Positions 8,092 through 16,208 of a stretch of 64,000 bases of DNA are shown piece by piece. The position numbers and the translations under genes are program-made. This stretch comes from Sporomusaceae bacterium FL31. Lineage in GTDB: Bacteria > Bacillota > Negativicutes > DSM-1736 > Dendrosporobacteraceae. Location of the stretch: the NCBI GenBank assembly GCA_003990955.1, contig BIFV01000010.1, positions 1-64,000 of the forward strand. Direction: 5' to 3'. The first letter of the stretch is position 1. Each line of letters starts with the position of its first letter. The notes below the pieces were generated by a model, which was given only the letters and a program-made list of their open reading frames with translations, ran no database searches and was not told where the DNA came from.

Positions 8092-8850
8092 CTAGTGAAA
8101 CAATGTGTTCACACTATGATTGTGCCAGTCCAACACCTCAGCCGCCTGTTGCATCGGCATATTGGCCATTACTTCATAATCGTTCACTTTGCCAATATCC
8201 CACCATTCGTAATCCTGCACATAACCATAAATCGGCACCTTATTTTGCAGTAAAACCGGAAAAACATCCCCAGGCAAATCAACCTCATGACAATCTGGCT
8301 TAAACTTCTCGATATAGGGGAAGATTGCTTGATCTAATAAATAAGTTCCCGTACTAACAGGTCGGCCTAAATGAGTTTTTTCCAGGAACTGCGTGATTCG
8401 ACTATTGTTATCGATCTCCGCAATTCCCACCTCAAGACGGTACTGAGTCGATAATGCCACAGAAACCATACCGCCATGCTGCCGGTGAAACTGCAGCAGC
8501 TCATGATAATCCAAATGACAAATGGTATCACCAGGTACAACAAAGAACTCGCTTTCTCCCTCAAGACTTTTACGGGCACGCCAAATCTCACCAGCTTTGC
8601 CTGCTGGGGTTTTCCCACGACTGTACTCAATATGAATGCCCCAGCGGCTGCCATCACCAAAATAATTTTCTATTTGCTCAGCTAAATAGCTAGTGGCAAT
8701 GACATATTCTCCAATCCCATATGAAATTAAGTCCAACAAAATCCACTCCAACAGCGGCTTGCCATAAAGCGGTACCATTGGCTTGGGAATATAGTCAGTG
8801 ATTGGGCGCAGCCTTGTGCCTTTACCAGCTGCCAAAATTAGCGCTTTCAT
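8092..8850 (-). CDS. Sugar-1-phosphate nucleotidyltransferase
   Basis: A 252-residue NTP-transferase of the RmlA/GlmU N-terminal type, activating a sugar-1-phosphate to an NDP-sugar. The pyrophosphorylase signature is complete: LAAGKGTRLRPITDYIPKPM at residues 5-24, with FVVPGDTICH as the metal-binding loop and DIGKVNDYEVM near the C-terminus, typical of thymidylyl- or guanylyltransferases. AGGAGGCGGAT precedes the ATG, which overlaps the stop of the glycosyltransferase gene by 4 bp, so the two are translationally coupled. Nucleotide and sugar cannot be told. Last gene of a kinase-glycosyltransferase-nucleotidyltransferase operon. Confidence 0.85.
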   Translation of the reverse strand: MKALILAAGKGTRLRPITDYIPKPMVPLYGKPLLEWILLDLISYGIGEYVIATSYLAEQIENYFGDGSRWGIHIEYSRGKTPAGKAGEIWRARKSLEGESEFFVVPGDTICHLDYHELLQFHRQHGGMVSVALSTQYRLEVGIAEIDNNSRITQFLEKTHLGRPVSTGTYLLDQAIFPYIEKFKPDCHEVDLPGDVFPVLLQNKVPIYGYVQDYEWWDIGKVNDYEVMANMPMQQAAEVLDWHNHSVNTLFH

Positions 8851-10049
8851 ATCCGCCTCCTCCTTACAAGTTCTTCAGCCCAATCGGCTGCTGCTTTTGC
8901 GCCTCCATATTTTTCACCTAACTCCTTGAGTCTTTGTGCTTGGATTCGATAACTTGGACACCCAATAATGGTTTTTATTGCTTCTGCTAACCCAGCTGAT
9001 GTCAAAGTCTGCTTATCAAGAACAATGCCGGCACCATGCTGTGACAAAACTGCCCCGTTATCTTCCTGTTCACCCATGGATGGCACCACTACCGCTGGTG
9101 TGCCGCAAGCAATGCAAGTCATCAAAGTCGATGAACCGCCATGAAAAACAGTCACATCACTAGCTTTGATCATCTCAGTTCCAGAAACAAACCCTTTGAT
9201 AATGGCATTATCAGGCGGCATATACGCTTTGATGGCATCAGGAGAAATAGCAATTCCAGTCGCAATCACTCCGATGACATCAGGCAGTAACTTAAGCGCG
9301 TCCAAGACAATTTTTAGAAAGCCTTCACCAATCAGAGAAGAGCCGCCGCCAATAGTGATATAGGCCATAGCTTGTTGAGTGCTGCCGATATGAGTTTGCT
9401 TCAACGTTTCTCTTGCTGGCAGCAAATCGGGATACTCGGTCAACAGCGGACCCGAAAAACGAATTTTCTCTGTGATAGAGACAACCGCATCGCCTAAGCT
9501 GCCAATATTAATTCCGCCATCGATCTCCGGCATGCCCTCCACAACCATAAGATCTGCTGCTGCAATCAGGTTAAGCATTTTGTTTTTAATTAATTCGCCC
9601 TCTTGGTCACTGCTGTCCGGAATTCGCTTTGAGAATAACTGTAGCGTTTTAGGTCCATGTGGCTGCAGAAATACCATAATAGAAGGGATTTCCAAACTGC
9701 GAGCTGCTTGAGCACCGCTGAGAGTGCCACTCAGAATGAGCTCAGGCTGCTCTTTCTCGGCTGCTTCGGTTTCAATCTTCATAATCTGTGCCATCATTAC
9801 TTGCATCTTCCCTGCAATCTGCTCTCGATTCAGACTCTCTCTCCCCTGAGAATAAACCTCCAGCTGCGGCATATTGCCGACTTCGATGACCTCAATACCA
9901 AAATTCTTAATAATAGGAATTAGTTTCGCTGCCGCAAGAAAACGAATATCATGACCACGGCGTTGAAGTTCCTTGGCGATAGCTACCACGCGAATGGTCT
10001 GGCCTATTATTGTACCTGTGCCCATTTGTGCTGTACAGAGAACTTTCAT
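8847..10049 (-). CDS. UGT/MGT-type glycosyltransferase
   Basis: A 400-residue GT-B enzyme of family 1 type. The N-terminus (QTIRVVAIAKELQRRGHDIRF) is the acceptor-side Rossmann domain; the C-terminal half carries the nucleotide-sugar site, visible as TIGGGSS, then VFHGGSSTLMTCIACGTPAVV and MGEQEDNGAVL, equivalent to the macrolide and MurG-like donor motif. GAGGAGGAGC lies 8 nt before the ATG, so the start is firm although it lies 101 nt inside the upstream kinase gene. It probably transfers the sugar activated by its neighbours. The acceptor is unknown; no membrane segment is seen. Confidence 0.82.
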   Translation of the reverse strand: MKVLCTAQMGTGTIIGQTIRVVAIAKELQRRGHDIRFLAAAKLIPIIKNFGIEVIEVGNMPQLEVYSQGRESLNREQIAGKMQVMMAQIMKIETEAAEKEQPELILSGTLSGAQAARSLEIPSIMVFLQPHGPKTLQLFSKRIPDSSDQEGELIKNKMLNLIAAADLMVVEGMPEIDGGINIGSLGDAVVSITEKIRFSGPLLTEYPDLLPARETLKQTHIGSTQQAMAYITIGGGSSLIGEGFLKIVLDALKLLPDVIGVIATGIAISPDAIKAYMPPDNAIIKGFVSGTEMIKASDVTVFHGGSSTLMTCIACGTPAVVVPSMGEQEDNGAVLSQHGAGIVLDKQTLTSAGLAEAIKTIIGCPSYRIQAQRLKELGEKYGGAKAAADWAEELVRRRRI

Positions 10050-11058
10050 GTGCTGGCTCCTCCTCTACTTCATGAACAATAAAATGTTCTTGTGACAAAA
10101 ATTCATCCACTAATTGATGAAAATAGTCCCGGTAATGATGATAAATCATATCTCGCACTTCCGGTTTGCTCGGGAACTCACTGCTTTCAAGGATGGAAGC
10201 CTTTACCGACCCCAGCATATTCCCCATCACTACACCAATCAGTGGACTATGCATTCTGGCATAGGCATAGATAAAACCAGCCGAGGCAGAATCCCCGCAG
10301 CCTATTGTATCGATAATTCGGCCCACGTTCGTGACTGGAACAGCGGCCCAAAACATGCGGCCTTGCCTTTGCCAGGCAATCAAGGATGACTGATCACCAA
10401 AGGTAATCCAGCAGGCAGTTAACCCTTCATGTACCACACTAAGGGCATACTGCAGATAGTCATCATAGCGTTTAAGAAACCGTCCGGCAGCCCAGGATGC
10501 TTCCTTTTCGTTCATTTTGAGAATGTCAATACAAGCAAGCCATTGCTTAGCATTCTGCCAATATTTCTTAAACCGCTGCCCCGTTTGATCCACTCCGGTG
10601 ATAAGCCCATGAACGTCCAAAAAAATGGCGGCGTTACATTTCAAACGAAACTGCTGTAACTGTTCAAGTGAAATATCGGTATCATTCAGCGGCATCAGAA
10701 TCACATACTCGCACTCGATCAATGAGTTGAAGTCGCTGTCCGAAACAGGTGTCATGATTTGTGTCTGACAACTAGTCCGCTCATGTTCGTCAATATAGCG
10801 AAGCTCAATCGCAGTACCCGTTTGCGCTGCATGGCTAACGCCTGTTAGCTCAATATGGGGATGATCAAGCAGCACAGCCACTTGGTCTAAATCATTTGGT
10901 GAAACATGAGACAAGCAGATTACATGATCTTGAGTTCCTTCCAACAATCTGGCCAATACCGTTGCACTATAAACAACAGCACCGAACTTTGAGACCGTTT
11001 CTCCATTTGGCCAGACAACTTGATCTTTCGAAATCGGTCCTACAATGCCAAATTTCAT
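9949..11058 (-). CDS. PfkB family sugar kinase
   Basis: A 369-residue ribokinase/PfkB kinase. The second PfkB signature is clear as IDTIGCGDSASAGFIYA (residues ~250-266) with the catalytic Asp in GCGDSA; the N-terminal GPISKDQVVWPNG and the KMNEKEASWAAG segment fit sugar kinases. TCAGGAGG lies before the ATG. Beyond the domain it has an unusual tail of about 45 residues (rich in H, S, R) read through the first 101 nt of the glycosyltransferase gene in another frame; either a real overlap or a frameshift that removed the proper stop. It probably phosphorylates the sugar that the operon then activates and transfers. Confidence 0.82.
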   Translation of the reverse strand: MKFGIVGPISKDQVVWPNGETVSKFGAVVYSATVLARLLEGTQDHVICLSHVSPNDLDQVAVLLDHPHIELTGVSHAAQTGTAIELRYIDEHERTSCQTQIMTPVSDSDFNSLIECEYVILMPLNDTDISLEQLQQFRLKCNAAIFLDVHGLITGVDQTGQRFKKYWQNAKQWLACIDILKMNEKEASWAAGRFLKRYDDYLQYALSVVHEGLTACWITFGDQSSLIAWQRQGRMFWAAVPVTNVGRIIDTIGCGDSASAGFIYAYARMHSPLIGVVMGNMLGSVKASILESSEFPSKPEVRDMIYHHYRDYFHQLVDEFLSQEHFIVHEVEEEPAHESSLYSTNGHRYNNRPDHSRGSYRQGTSTPWS

Positions 11059-11110
11059 AATGTCCTCCTGACCGAAAAACTGTTGTTATTATTGTTACCC
11101 CACAAAACAA

Positions 11111-11142
11111 AAGCCAATATGGAAATAAATCCATATTGGCTT
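11111..11142 (-). terminator. Terminator of SDR gene
   Basis: Perfect 12-bp stem (AAGCCAATATGG and complement) with an 8-nt loop, followed on the minus strand by a T-rich flank. It separates the SDR gene from the sugar kinase operon. Confidence 0.88.
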
Positions 11143-11234
11143 GTTCACATATCAAAAGTAGCCCTTATTTATGAAAATCCCTAAACTTCCATTAAAGGTA
11201 CGACTATTATTTCCAGCCATCCTGCTGTCACCAC

Positions 11235-12134
11235 TTAGGTTTCGGTCATCACCCCGCCGTTCACGTGCAAGACTTGACCTGAAACAAAGCCTGAGTCCTG
11301 TGAGGCGAGATAGACATAAGTTGGAGCCAACTCAAAAGGTTGTCCAGGCCTTTTCATTGGCGTATCAGTTCCAAAAGTTGTAATATAGTCAGCAGGCCAG
11401 CTAGCTGGCTGCAGAGGTGTCCAGATTGGCCCTGGTGCAACCGCATTAACCCGAATTTGAGCTTCGGCCAGCGATAAAGATAACGAGCGCGTAAAACTAA
11501 CAATAGCCCCTTTGGTTGCAGAATAGTCGATAAGATACTGATTGCCGGCATACGCCGTGACTGAAGCGGTATTAATAATTGTACTGCCAGGTCCCATATA
11601 AGGCAACGCAGCTTTTATCATATAAAAAAATGCAAAAATATTAGTGCGAAATGTATCATCAAGCTGTTGATCAGAAATATCCATAATACTGCATTGTGGA
11701 AATTGCACCCCATGATTATTGACAAGTATGTCCAATTGCCCAAAGACTTTCATGGTTTGCCCAACCACCTGCTGCGATACGACTGCATTCCGCAGATCAC
11801 CTGCGATCGCCAAACATCGCTGTCCTAATTCTTCAATGCGCGACTGGGTATATTGCGCATCACGGTGCTCATATAAGTAGACAATGACTACATCAGCGCC
11901 TTCTTTGGCAAAAGCAATTGCTACAGCGCGCCCAATCCCGCTGTCACCACCTGTTATAATAGCAACTTTTCCCGCCAATTTACCACTGCCCAGATATTCA
12001 GGATTTTCTGAGATTGGCAGCGGTTCCATCAAATATTCCAGACCAGGCTGAACATCCTGATGCTGTGGCGGAAAAACAATTGCCTGTTCCTGGCATTTTG
12101 TTGTTTTGCTATAGTAGCAATATTTAGGATACAT
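11235..12134 (-). CDS. SDR oxidoreductase, stress-type
   Basis: A 299-residue short-chain dehydrogenase with the N-terminal extension typical of the GSP39/YghA group (FPPQHQDVQPGLEYLMEPLP). Rossmann motif TGGDSGIGRAVA (~60-71), NNHG at the active site, catalytic Ser in NTASV and YSATK (Tyr/Lys), then the PGPIWTPL substrate loop. NADP- or NAD-dependent alcohol or aldehyde reductase; members are often stress-induced, exact substrate unknown. GGGGAGGG lies before the ATG. Monocistronic, followed by a strong terminator. Confidence 0.9.
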   Translation of the reverse strand: MYPKYCYYSKTTKCQEQAIVFPPQHQDVQPGLEYLMEPLPISENPEYLGSGKLAGKVAIITGGDSGIGRAVAIAFAKEGADVVIVYLYEHRDAQYTQSRIEELGQRCLAIAGDLRNAVVSQQVVGQTMKVFGQLDILVNNHGVQFPQCSIMDISDQQLDDTFRTNIFAFFYMIKAALPYMGPGSTIINTASVTAYAGNQYLIDYSATKGAIVSFTRSLSLSLAEAQIRVNAVAPGPIWTPLQPASWPADYITTFGTDTPMKRPGQPFELAPTYVYLASQDSGFVSGQVLHVNGGVMTET

Positions 12135-12213
12135 AGTGCCCTCCCCTATAGAGCATTTCTTGTATCCTATGCCTTGTATTAAAGTTATGTAACCTTATAG
12201 GCGAAGAAACCGT

Positions 12214-12498
12214 TCAACGAAACTCTTTACGTTTACGGCGAGGCCATCGAATTGGCAGCCCCTTATCATCTGGTCTACCATAATATCCCTTACGAATGGG
12301 ATCAAATTTGTTCCTACACAGCTTTTGCCACTCTTCGATAGTGAAAGGATATTCCCCGTGAGTTTTATCTGTAAATCGATCTTTAAACATATCTTCAAGA
12401 ATTCTGAGTGGTACCAAGAACACAATCGACCCACTCCGGATCTCAGCAATACTCAATTGTGTATCCACCCGATATCTTACTGCTAATTGTACTAACAT
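12214..12498 (-). CDS. Hypothetical 94-residue protein
   Basis: ATG start at 12498 with GAAAGGATGAG upstream; a TTG one codon earlier is possible. The N-terminal half is mixed beta-strand-like (VRYRVDTQLS, GSIVFLVPL); the C-terminal half is basic (IRWPRRKRKEFR) and contains FTIEEWQKLC and GYYGRPDDKGLP. No domain recognised. It lies on the same strand as the downstream SDR gene (79 nt) and 54 nt after the CheW gene. An overlapping ORF at 12195-12449 in another frame has no ribosome site. Confidence 0.55.
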   Translation of the reverse strand: MLVQLAVRYRVDTQLSIAEIRSGSIVFLVPLRILEDMFKDRFTDKTHGEYPFTIEEWQKLCRNKFDPIRKGYYGRPDDKGLPIRWPRRKRKEFR

Positions 12499-12552
12499 CA
12501 ATACTCATCCTTTCTGTACTGTCTTGTTCTCAAAAGCAACCGCTGGTTATCT

Positions 12553-13026
12553 TTAACACTCAATCGTTAGATAATGATCAAGCTTTCTCAAAGTGGCTAA
12601 TTCAGCTTCAGAAAAAACTTGGGCAATATCTAGCAAAATAATAACGCGATTTCCATTGCCAATTTCACCAAGCCCCCTGATGCAGGAACCCAAGTAGCTG
12701 CGTCCTCTTGTTGAAGCATCCAGGCAGGTAGCTGACAGACAAAAATTTTCAATAATTCCATCTGCAGCAATACCAATTTCCTGTGATCCTATTTGAGCTA
12801 AAATCACGTGGCATACTTCTGGCTTATGACCTACTAAACCAAATTTAGCTGACAATCGAATAACCGGGATAATCTGCCCATCTTTTCTGATTATGCCTTC
12901 CAGATAATCTGGTGCATCAGGAGTAGTAATGATTTCGCATGGCGTGAGAATACCCTTAATAGCATCCATCGGAATTGCATATTCTTCCTCTTGAATTCGA
13001 AAGATCACCACTTGTTCTTCAATCAT
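12553..13026 (-). CDS. CheW-like adaptor
   Basis: A single CheW domain of 157 residues: VVIFRIQEEEYAIPMDAIKGI start, the YLEGIIRKDGQIIPVIRL core motif (matching the L-G-x-hydrophobic-R pattern in CheW), and a C-terminal NRVIILLDIAQVFS strand. CheW links chemoreceptors to the CheA kinase. Here it is orphan: no cheA, mcp or cheY adjoins it, although an NtrC-type activator follows upstream by 270 nt on the same strand. AAGGAGCG lies before the ATG. It may serve a receptor array encoded elsewhere or a non-flagellar pathway. Confidence 0.85.
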   Translation of the reverse strand: MIEEQVVIFRIQEEEYAIPMDAIKGILTPCEIITTPDAPDYLEGIIRKDGQIIPVIRLSAKFGLVGHKPEVCHVILAQIGSQEIGIAADGIIENFCLSATCLDASTRGRSYLGSCIRGLGEIGNGNRVIILLDIAQVFSEAELATLRKLDHYLTIEC

Positions 13027-13150
13027 ATGATCGCTCCTTCGGAGAACTGTAAGTACAGTTCCCTACAAATATTAACGCTCGGCCTACAACAAACCCCTTT
13101 GGAAAAGTACTATTATTCTTTTCAAACATTCTTACTCAAATATATAATGC

Positions 13151-13178
13151 AAAAAGCATGCCAACACGGCATGCTTTT
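13151..13178 (-). terminator. Terminator between sigma-54 activator and cheW
   Basis: AAAAAGCATGCC and GGCATGCTTTT with a 5-nt loop. It could work in either direction; its place fits the end of the sigma-54 activator transcript. Confidence 0.8.
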
Positions 13179-13282
13179 ACAATAATCGCTATAATACTTG
13201 CTTCTCAGGCTTAAAGCAGATTCTACTGCCCCTCATAACCCTTTAACTAAATAACGTATGAGTAAATTAAATTTATACTGCG

Positions 13283-13298
13283 TTGACGTATACGTCAA
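13283..13298. repeat. Perfect 16-bp palindrome over a stop codon
   Basis: TTGACGTATACGTCAA is a perfect palindrome and includes the TGA of the sigma-54 activator gene. There is no T-run, so it is not an obvious terminator. Confidence 0.4.
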
Positions 13299-14761
13299 TT
13301 CGCATCTGCAATATGACTGTTGGATTTTTCCAAGCGACAAGAAAGCGCTCGCCGGGTCATACCGAGCATACGCGCTGCAGCTGATTTATTCCCTTGCTGC
13401 ATTTCCAGGGCCTGCTCAATAATTCGATCAACATAATCGTCCAACGAGAATCCTTCAGGTGGTATTGTAAACTCATGAGGATCAATCATTGCAGTAGATT
13501 GAGGAACAATCTTAGGTGAATAGGAGTCCAATATTCCCAAATGAAGGGGCTTTACTTCTGAATCATTATACATAAATACTACCCATTCCATAGCATTGCG
13601 TAATTCCCGCACATTGCCAGGCCATTGATAAGATAATAAAAGTTTGGCGGCTTCTGCACCAACTGTGCGGAATTTCTTTCCTTTTTTGCGGGCAAATTGC
13701 TTTAATAGCAATTCAGCCAAAGGAAGAATTTCTTCAGGTCGTTCCCGAAGTGGCGGCAGCAAAATGTGACCTACTTTAAGGCGATAATAGAGGTCTTTAC
13801 GGAATGTCCCATTTTTCATCCGTTCAGTAAGATCCACATTCGTGGCGCAGACAATCCGAAGATCTGTTTTAATTTTCTGTAATCCTCCAACCCGATAATA
13901 CTCCTTCTCCTGTATGACACGCAATAATTTCGCTTGAAGATCTAACGGAATTTCACCAATCTCATCGAGAAATAAAGTTCCGCCTTGAGCCAAGTCAAAT
14001 TTTCCTTTATGGCCTTTACTTGAGCCACCCGTATAGGCCCCCGCTTCATAGCCAAAAAGTTCACTTTCGAATAAGCTAGGTGATATTGCCGCACAGTTTA
14101 TCGCAATAAATGGTTTCTCGTTGAGTGAACAGCCATTATGGATCATGGTGGCAATCAGTTCTTTGCCAGTACCAGTTTCCCCCTCTATCAGGACTGGAAT
14201 GGTTCGGTCGGTATGATATTTTTGCGACTGTACCGTTATATTTTGCATGACTGGTGAAAAAAAACCTACACTATGCATGCCAATAGCATTTGCAAGCACT
14301 TCTTTTAAGCGTTCCAATTCTTGGCGTGTCTGAGCAGTAGCTGCCTCGAGTTCATAGGTAAAGCGTTCTTTTAACTGTTTATGCTCTAACAGAATCACGC
14401 GTTGTTCAGCAACTCGCTGAGCAATAATAATCAATTCTTGCACATTAATTGGCTTGCGCAAATAGTCATAAGCACCTGCTCTGAGGGCTTGAATAGCCAG
14501 TTCAACTTCACTATTGGCTGTAAATAAAACAACATCAGTCTCTTTACCCTCTGGCATCGCGGCAATTTTTCGCAACAGATCCAGCCCAGATAACCCAGGC
14601 ATGACGATATCAGATAGAACCAAAGGGAAATACCGCTCAGTAAAACGCTCAAGCGCCTCTTCACCGCTACTGCATTCGACCACGTCATGGCCGGCACGCA
14701 AAAGTGCTTTCGCCACCCAATACCGACTCGTTCGGGAATCATCTACTAAGAGAACATTCAT
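13295..14761 (-). CDS. NtrC/AtoC-type sigma-54 response regulator
   Basis: A 488-residue, three-domain activator. Receiver domain 1-120 (VLLVDDSRTSR acidic pocket, phospho-acceptor Asp in VLSDIVMP, Lys in RKPIN); AAA+ domain with Walker A GETGTGKE, sigma-54 contact loop GAYTGG (usual GAFTGA) and Walker B GTLFLDEIGEI; and a Fis helix-turn-helix at the end (NKSAAARMLGMTRRALSCRL). It opens sigma-54 promoters when phosphorylated. I moved the start to the ATG at 14761 because GGAGGAG precedes it and MNVLLVDDS is the normal receiver start. No cognate kinase adjoins it. Confidence 0.92.
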   Translation of the reverse strand: MNVLLVDDSRTSRYWVAKALLRAGHDVVECSSGEEALERFTERYFPLVLSDIVMPGLSGLDLLRKIAAMPEGKETDVVLFTANSEVELAIQALRAGAYDYLRKPINVQELIIIAQRVAEQRVILLEHKQLKERFTYELEAATAQTRQELERLKEVLANAIGMHSVGFFSPVMQNITVQSQKYHTDRTIPVLIEGETGTGKELIATMIHNGCSLNEKPFIAINCAAISPSLFESELFGYEAGAYTGGSSKGHKGKFDLAQGGTLFLDEIGEIPLDLQAKLLRVIQEKEYYRVGGLQKIKTDLRIVCATNVDLTERMKNGTFRKDLYYRLKVGHILLPPLRERPEEILPLAELLLKQFARKKGKKFRTVGAEAAKLLLSYQWPGNVRELRNAMEWVVFMYNDSEVKPLHLGILDSYSPKIVPQSTAMIDPHEFTIPPEGFSLDDYVDRIIEQALEMQQGNKSAAARMLGMTRRALSCRLEKSNSHIADAN

Positions 14762-15048
14762 TAGGCTCCTCCATCTATGGTTTGAACAGAGAAGCATTTG
14801 TCTTTCGTATGTATCATTGATCCTCTGCTCAATTTTATACCTTATAAATGATAAGTTAAAATTAATAATTACCTTAATATACCTATTAAACCAAGTTTCG
14901 ACAAAACCCTTCTTTATACCCTTCTTTTTTACATATTTTGCAATTTATTAGCCTTAAATTATTGATGTATCCAGTATTCTCAGTATTTTTATCAGCAGTT
15001 TAGTTCTAAAATGATATCTCTACACCAATTCTGCCTATATATAGCACA
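14762..15048. other. Intergenic, AT-rich
   Basis: Promoter region of the sigma-54 activator gene on the minus strand. No ORF, dyad or conserved motif that I can defend. Confidence 0.4.
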
Positions 15049-15074
15049 AAAGGCAAATCATGGCCTCTGCCTTT
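15049..15074 (-). terminator. Weak terminator after WYL regulator
   Basis: AAAGGCA and TGCCTTT arms around a 12-nt loop just past the stop codon of the WYL gene; short stem. Confidence 0.4.
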
Positions 15075-15078
15075 ATGA

Positions 15079-15999
15079 TCATTCTTCTCTAGGTTCATAA
15101 AACTTCAAAGCCTGTTTCATACGTTGCACAAGGGTATTCCTAATATGTTCCGGCTCTAATACTTCGACCGCACTACCAAAAGACAAGATATAACTGTATA
15201 TCCACTCCCCCGCTGGAAGAGCGATTTCAATAATAAAAAAATCGTCATCTTTCTTTACAATATAGGAATCGTCAAAATAATCATAAAGTCGATTTAACAC
15301 CTTAGCCTGAAAGCGAAGTCTTAGCTGAACATCAGGCGCAGAAGCTTCTTGATCACGACCTGAATCTGTACTGGACTTCGGCTTTCGAACAAATGTTTCT
15401 GACGTAATCTCTAAATTTTTCAGTCGGGAAATACGGAAAGTTCTTGCTTCCATTCTTTGCTGGCAATAGGCAACTAAATACCACGCATTACCTTTAAAGA
15501 TAAGTTTCTCTGGCTCAGCCAAGCGGCTGCTTTTATGCCCGTCCGCATTCACATAGTCAAAACGTATGACCTGGCGCTGCAGCATGGCTCTTTTAATATC
15601 GTTAAACTTATTCTTCTCATTAGGCATACTGCCCCAAGGTGAAAAATCGACTTCTACCCAGTCATAGTTGACAGCATGTTTGAATAATGCGCCCATCTTC
15701 TCAAGGACAATATCCACTTCTGGATATTGAGTAGCCTGCAAGGTTTTGACTGCCAACAGCAGGCTTTCACTTTCCTCTTCTGTGATCAGGGTTCGACTCA
15801 TCGCATAGTGATCTAGAAGAGAGATTCCGCCTCCACTGCCTTTGTTCATATATACTGGGACTCCAGCAGCAGAGAGGGTATCAATATCCCGATAAATTGT
15901 TCTTGTAGAAACGCCAAAACGATCGGCCAGCTCTTTTGCCGTGATCGACCCTTTGTTCAGCAATATCGTTGTAATTTCAAATAATCGGTTAAATTTCAT
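15079..15999 (-). CDS. HTH + WYL domain regulator (YafY-like)
   Basis: A 306-residue regulator. Residues ~1-55 form a DeoR-like winged helix (LADRFGVSTRTIYRDIDTL, then GSGGGISLL wing). The rest is the WYL module (LIFKGNAWYLVAYCQQR with the WYL triad, RTFRISRLKNLEI) and its C-terminal extension. WYL domains bind small ligands or nucleic acids. The ATG at 15999 is preferred because GGGTGAT precedes it; upstream codons run through the operator. A perfect 38-bp dyad lies 22 nt before this start, and a divergent FMN-flavoprotein gene begins at 16209, so it probably controls both. Confidence 0.87.
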   Translation of the reverse strand: MKFNRLFEITTILLNKGSITAKELADRFGVSTRTIYRDIDTLSAAGVPVYMNKGSGGGISLLDHYAMSRTLITEEESESLLLAVKTLQATQYPEVDIVLEKMGALFKHAVNYDWVEVDFSPWGSMPNEKNKFNDIKRAMLQRQVIRFDYVNADGHKSSRLAEPEKLIFKGNAWYLVAYCQQRMEARTFRISRLKNLEITSETFVRKPKSSTDSGRDQEASAPDVQLRLRFQAKVLNRLYDYFDDSYIVKKDDDFFIIEIALPAGEWIYSYILSFGSAVEVLEPEHIRNTLVQRMKQALKFYEPREE

Positions 16000-16020
16000 G
16001 TTATCACCCAGTATCATTAT

Positions 16021-16058
16021 AGCACTAAATATGACAGTCATGTGTCATATTTAGTGCT
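16021..16058. promoter_or_regulatory. Perfect 38-bp dyad, likely WYL regulator operator
   Basis: AGCACTAAATATGACA, a 6-bp centre GTCATG, then the exact complement. It covers the expected core promoter of the WYL gene. The inner half ATGACA/TGTCAT is itself a good operator half-site. Regulator assignment is inference from position. Confidence 0.6.
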
Positions 16059-16087
16059 TCTTTCTCAATGCTATAATAAAGCCGTCA

Positions 16088-16117
16088 TATTATAGTATCT
16101 AAATGGATACTATAATA
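16088..16117. promoter_or_regulatory. Second perfect dyad in the divergent promoter
   Basis: TATTATAGTATC, a 6-bp centre TAAATG, then the exact complement GATACTATAATA. Arms of 12 bp and the same 6-bp spacer as the dyad at 16021, but a different sequence. It lies between the WYL gene and the flavoprotein gene; TATAAT in the right arm could be the -10 box of the latter. Confidence 0.5.
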
Positions 16118-16208
16118 CAAAAAAGTACGTACTTGCAGATTGCCTGCTTATTCTCTATGATTAAGATGTGATAAAATTACTAATTTTTCCATTGGAAGGA
16201 AGTGGATC

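Noticed and set aside
8847..10049. Shorter start for the glycosyltransferase to avoid the overlap
   Set aside because: The N-terminal Rossmann start and strong ribosome site support 10049.
12195..12449. 84-residue minus-strand ORF
   Set aside because: Overlaps the 94-residue frame, which has the ribosome site and better composition.
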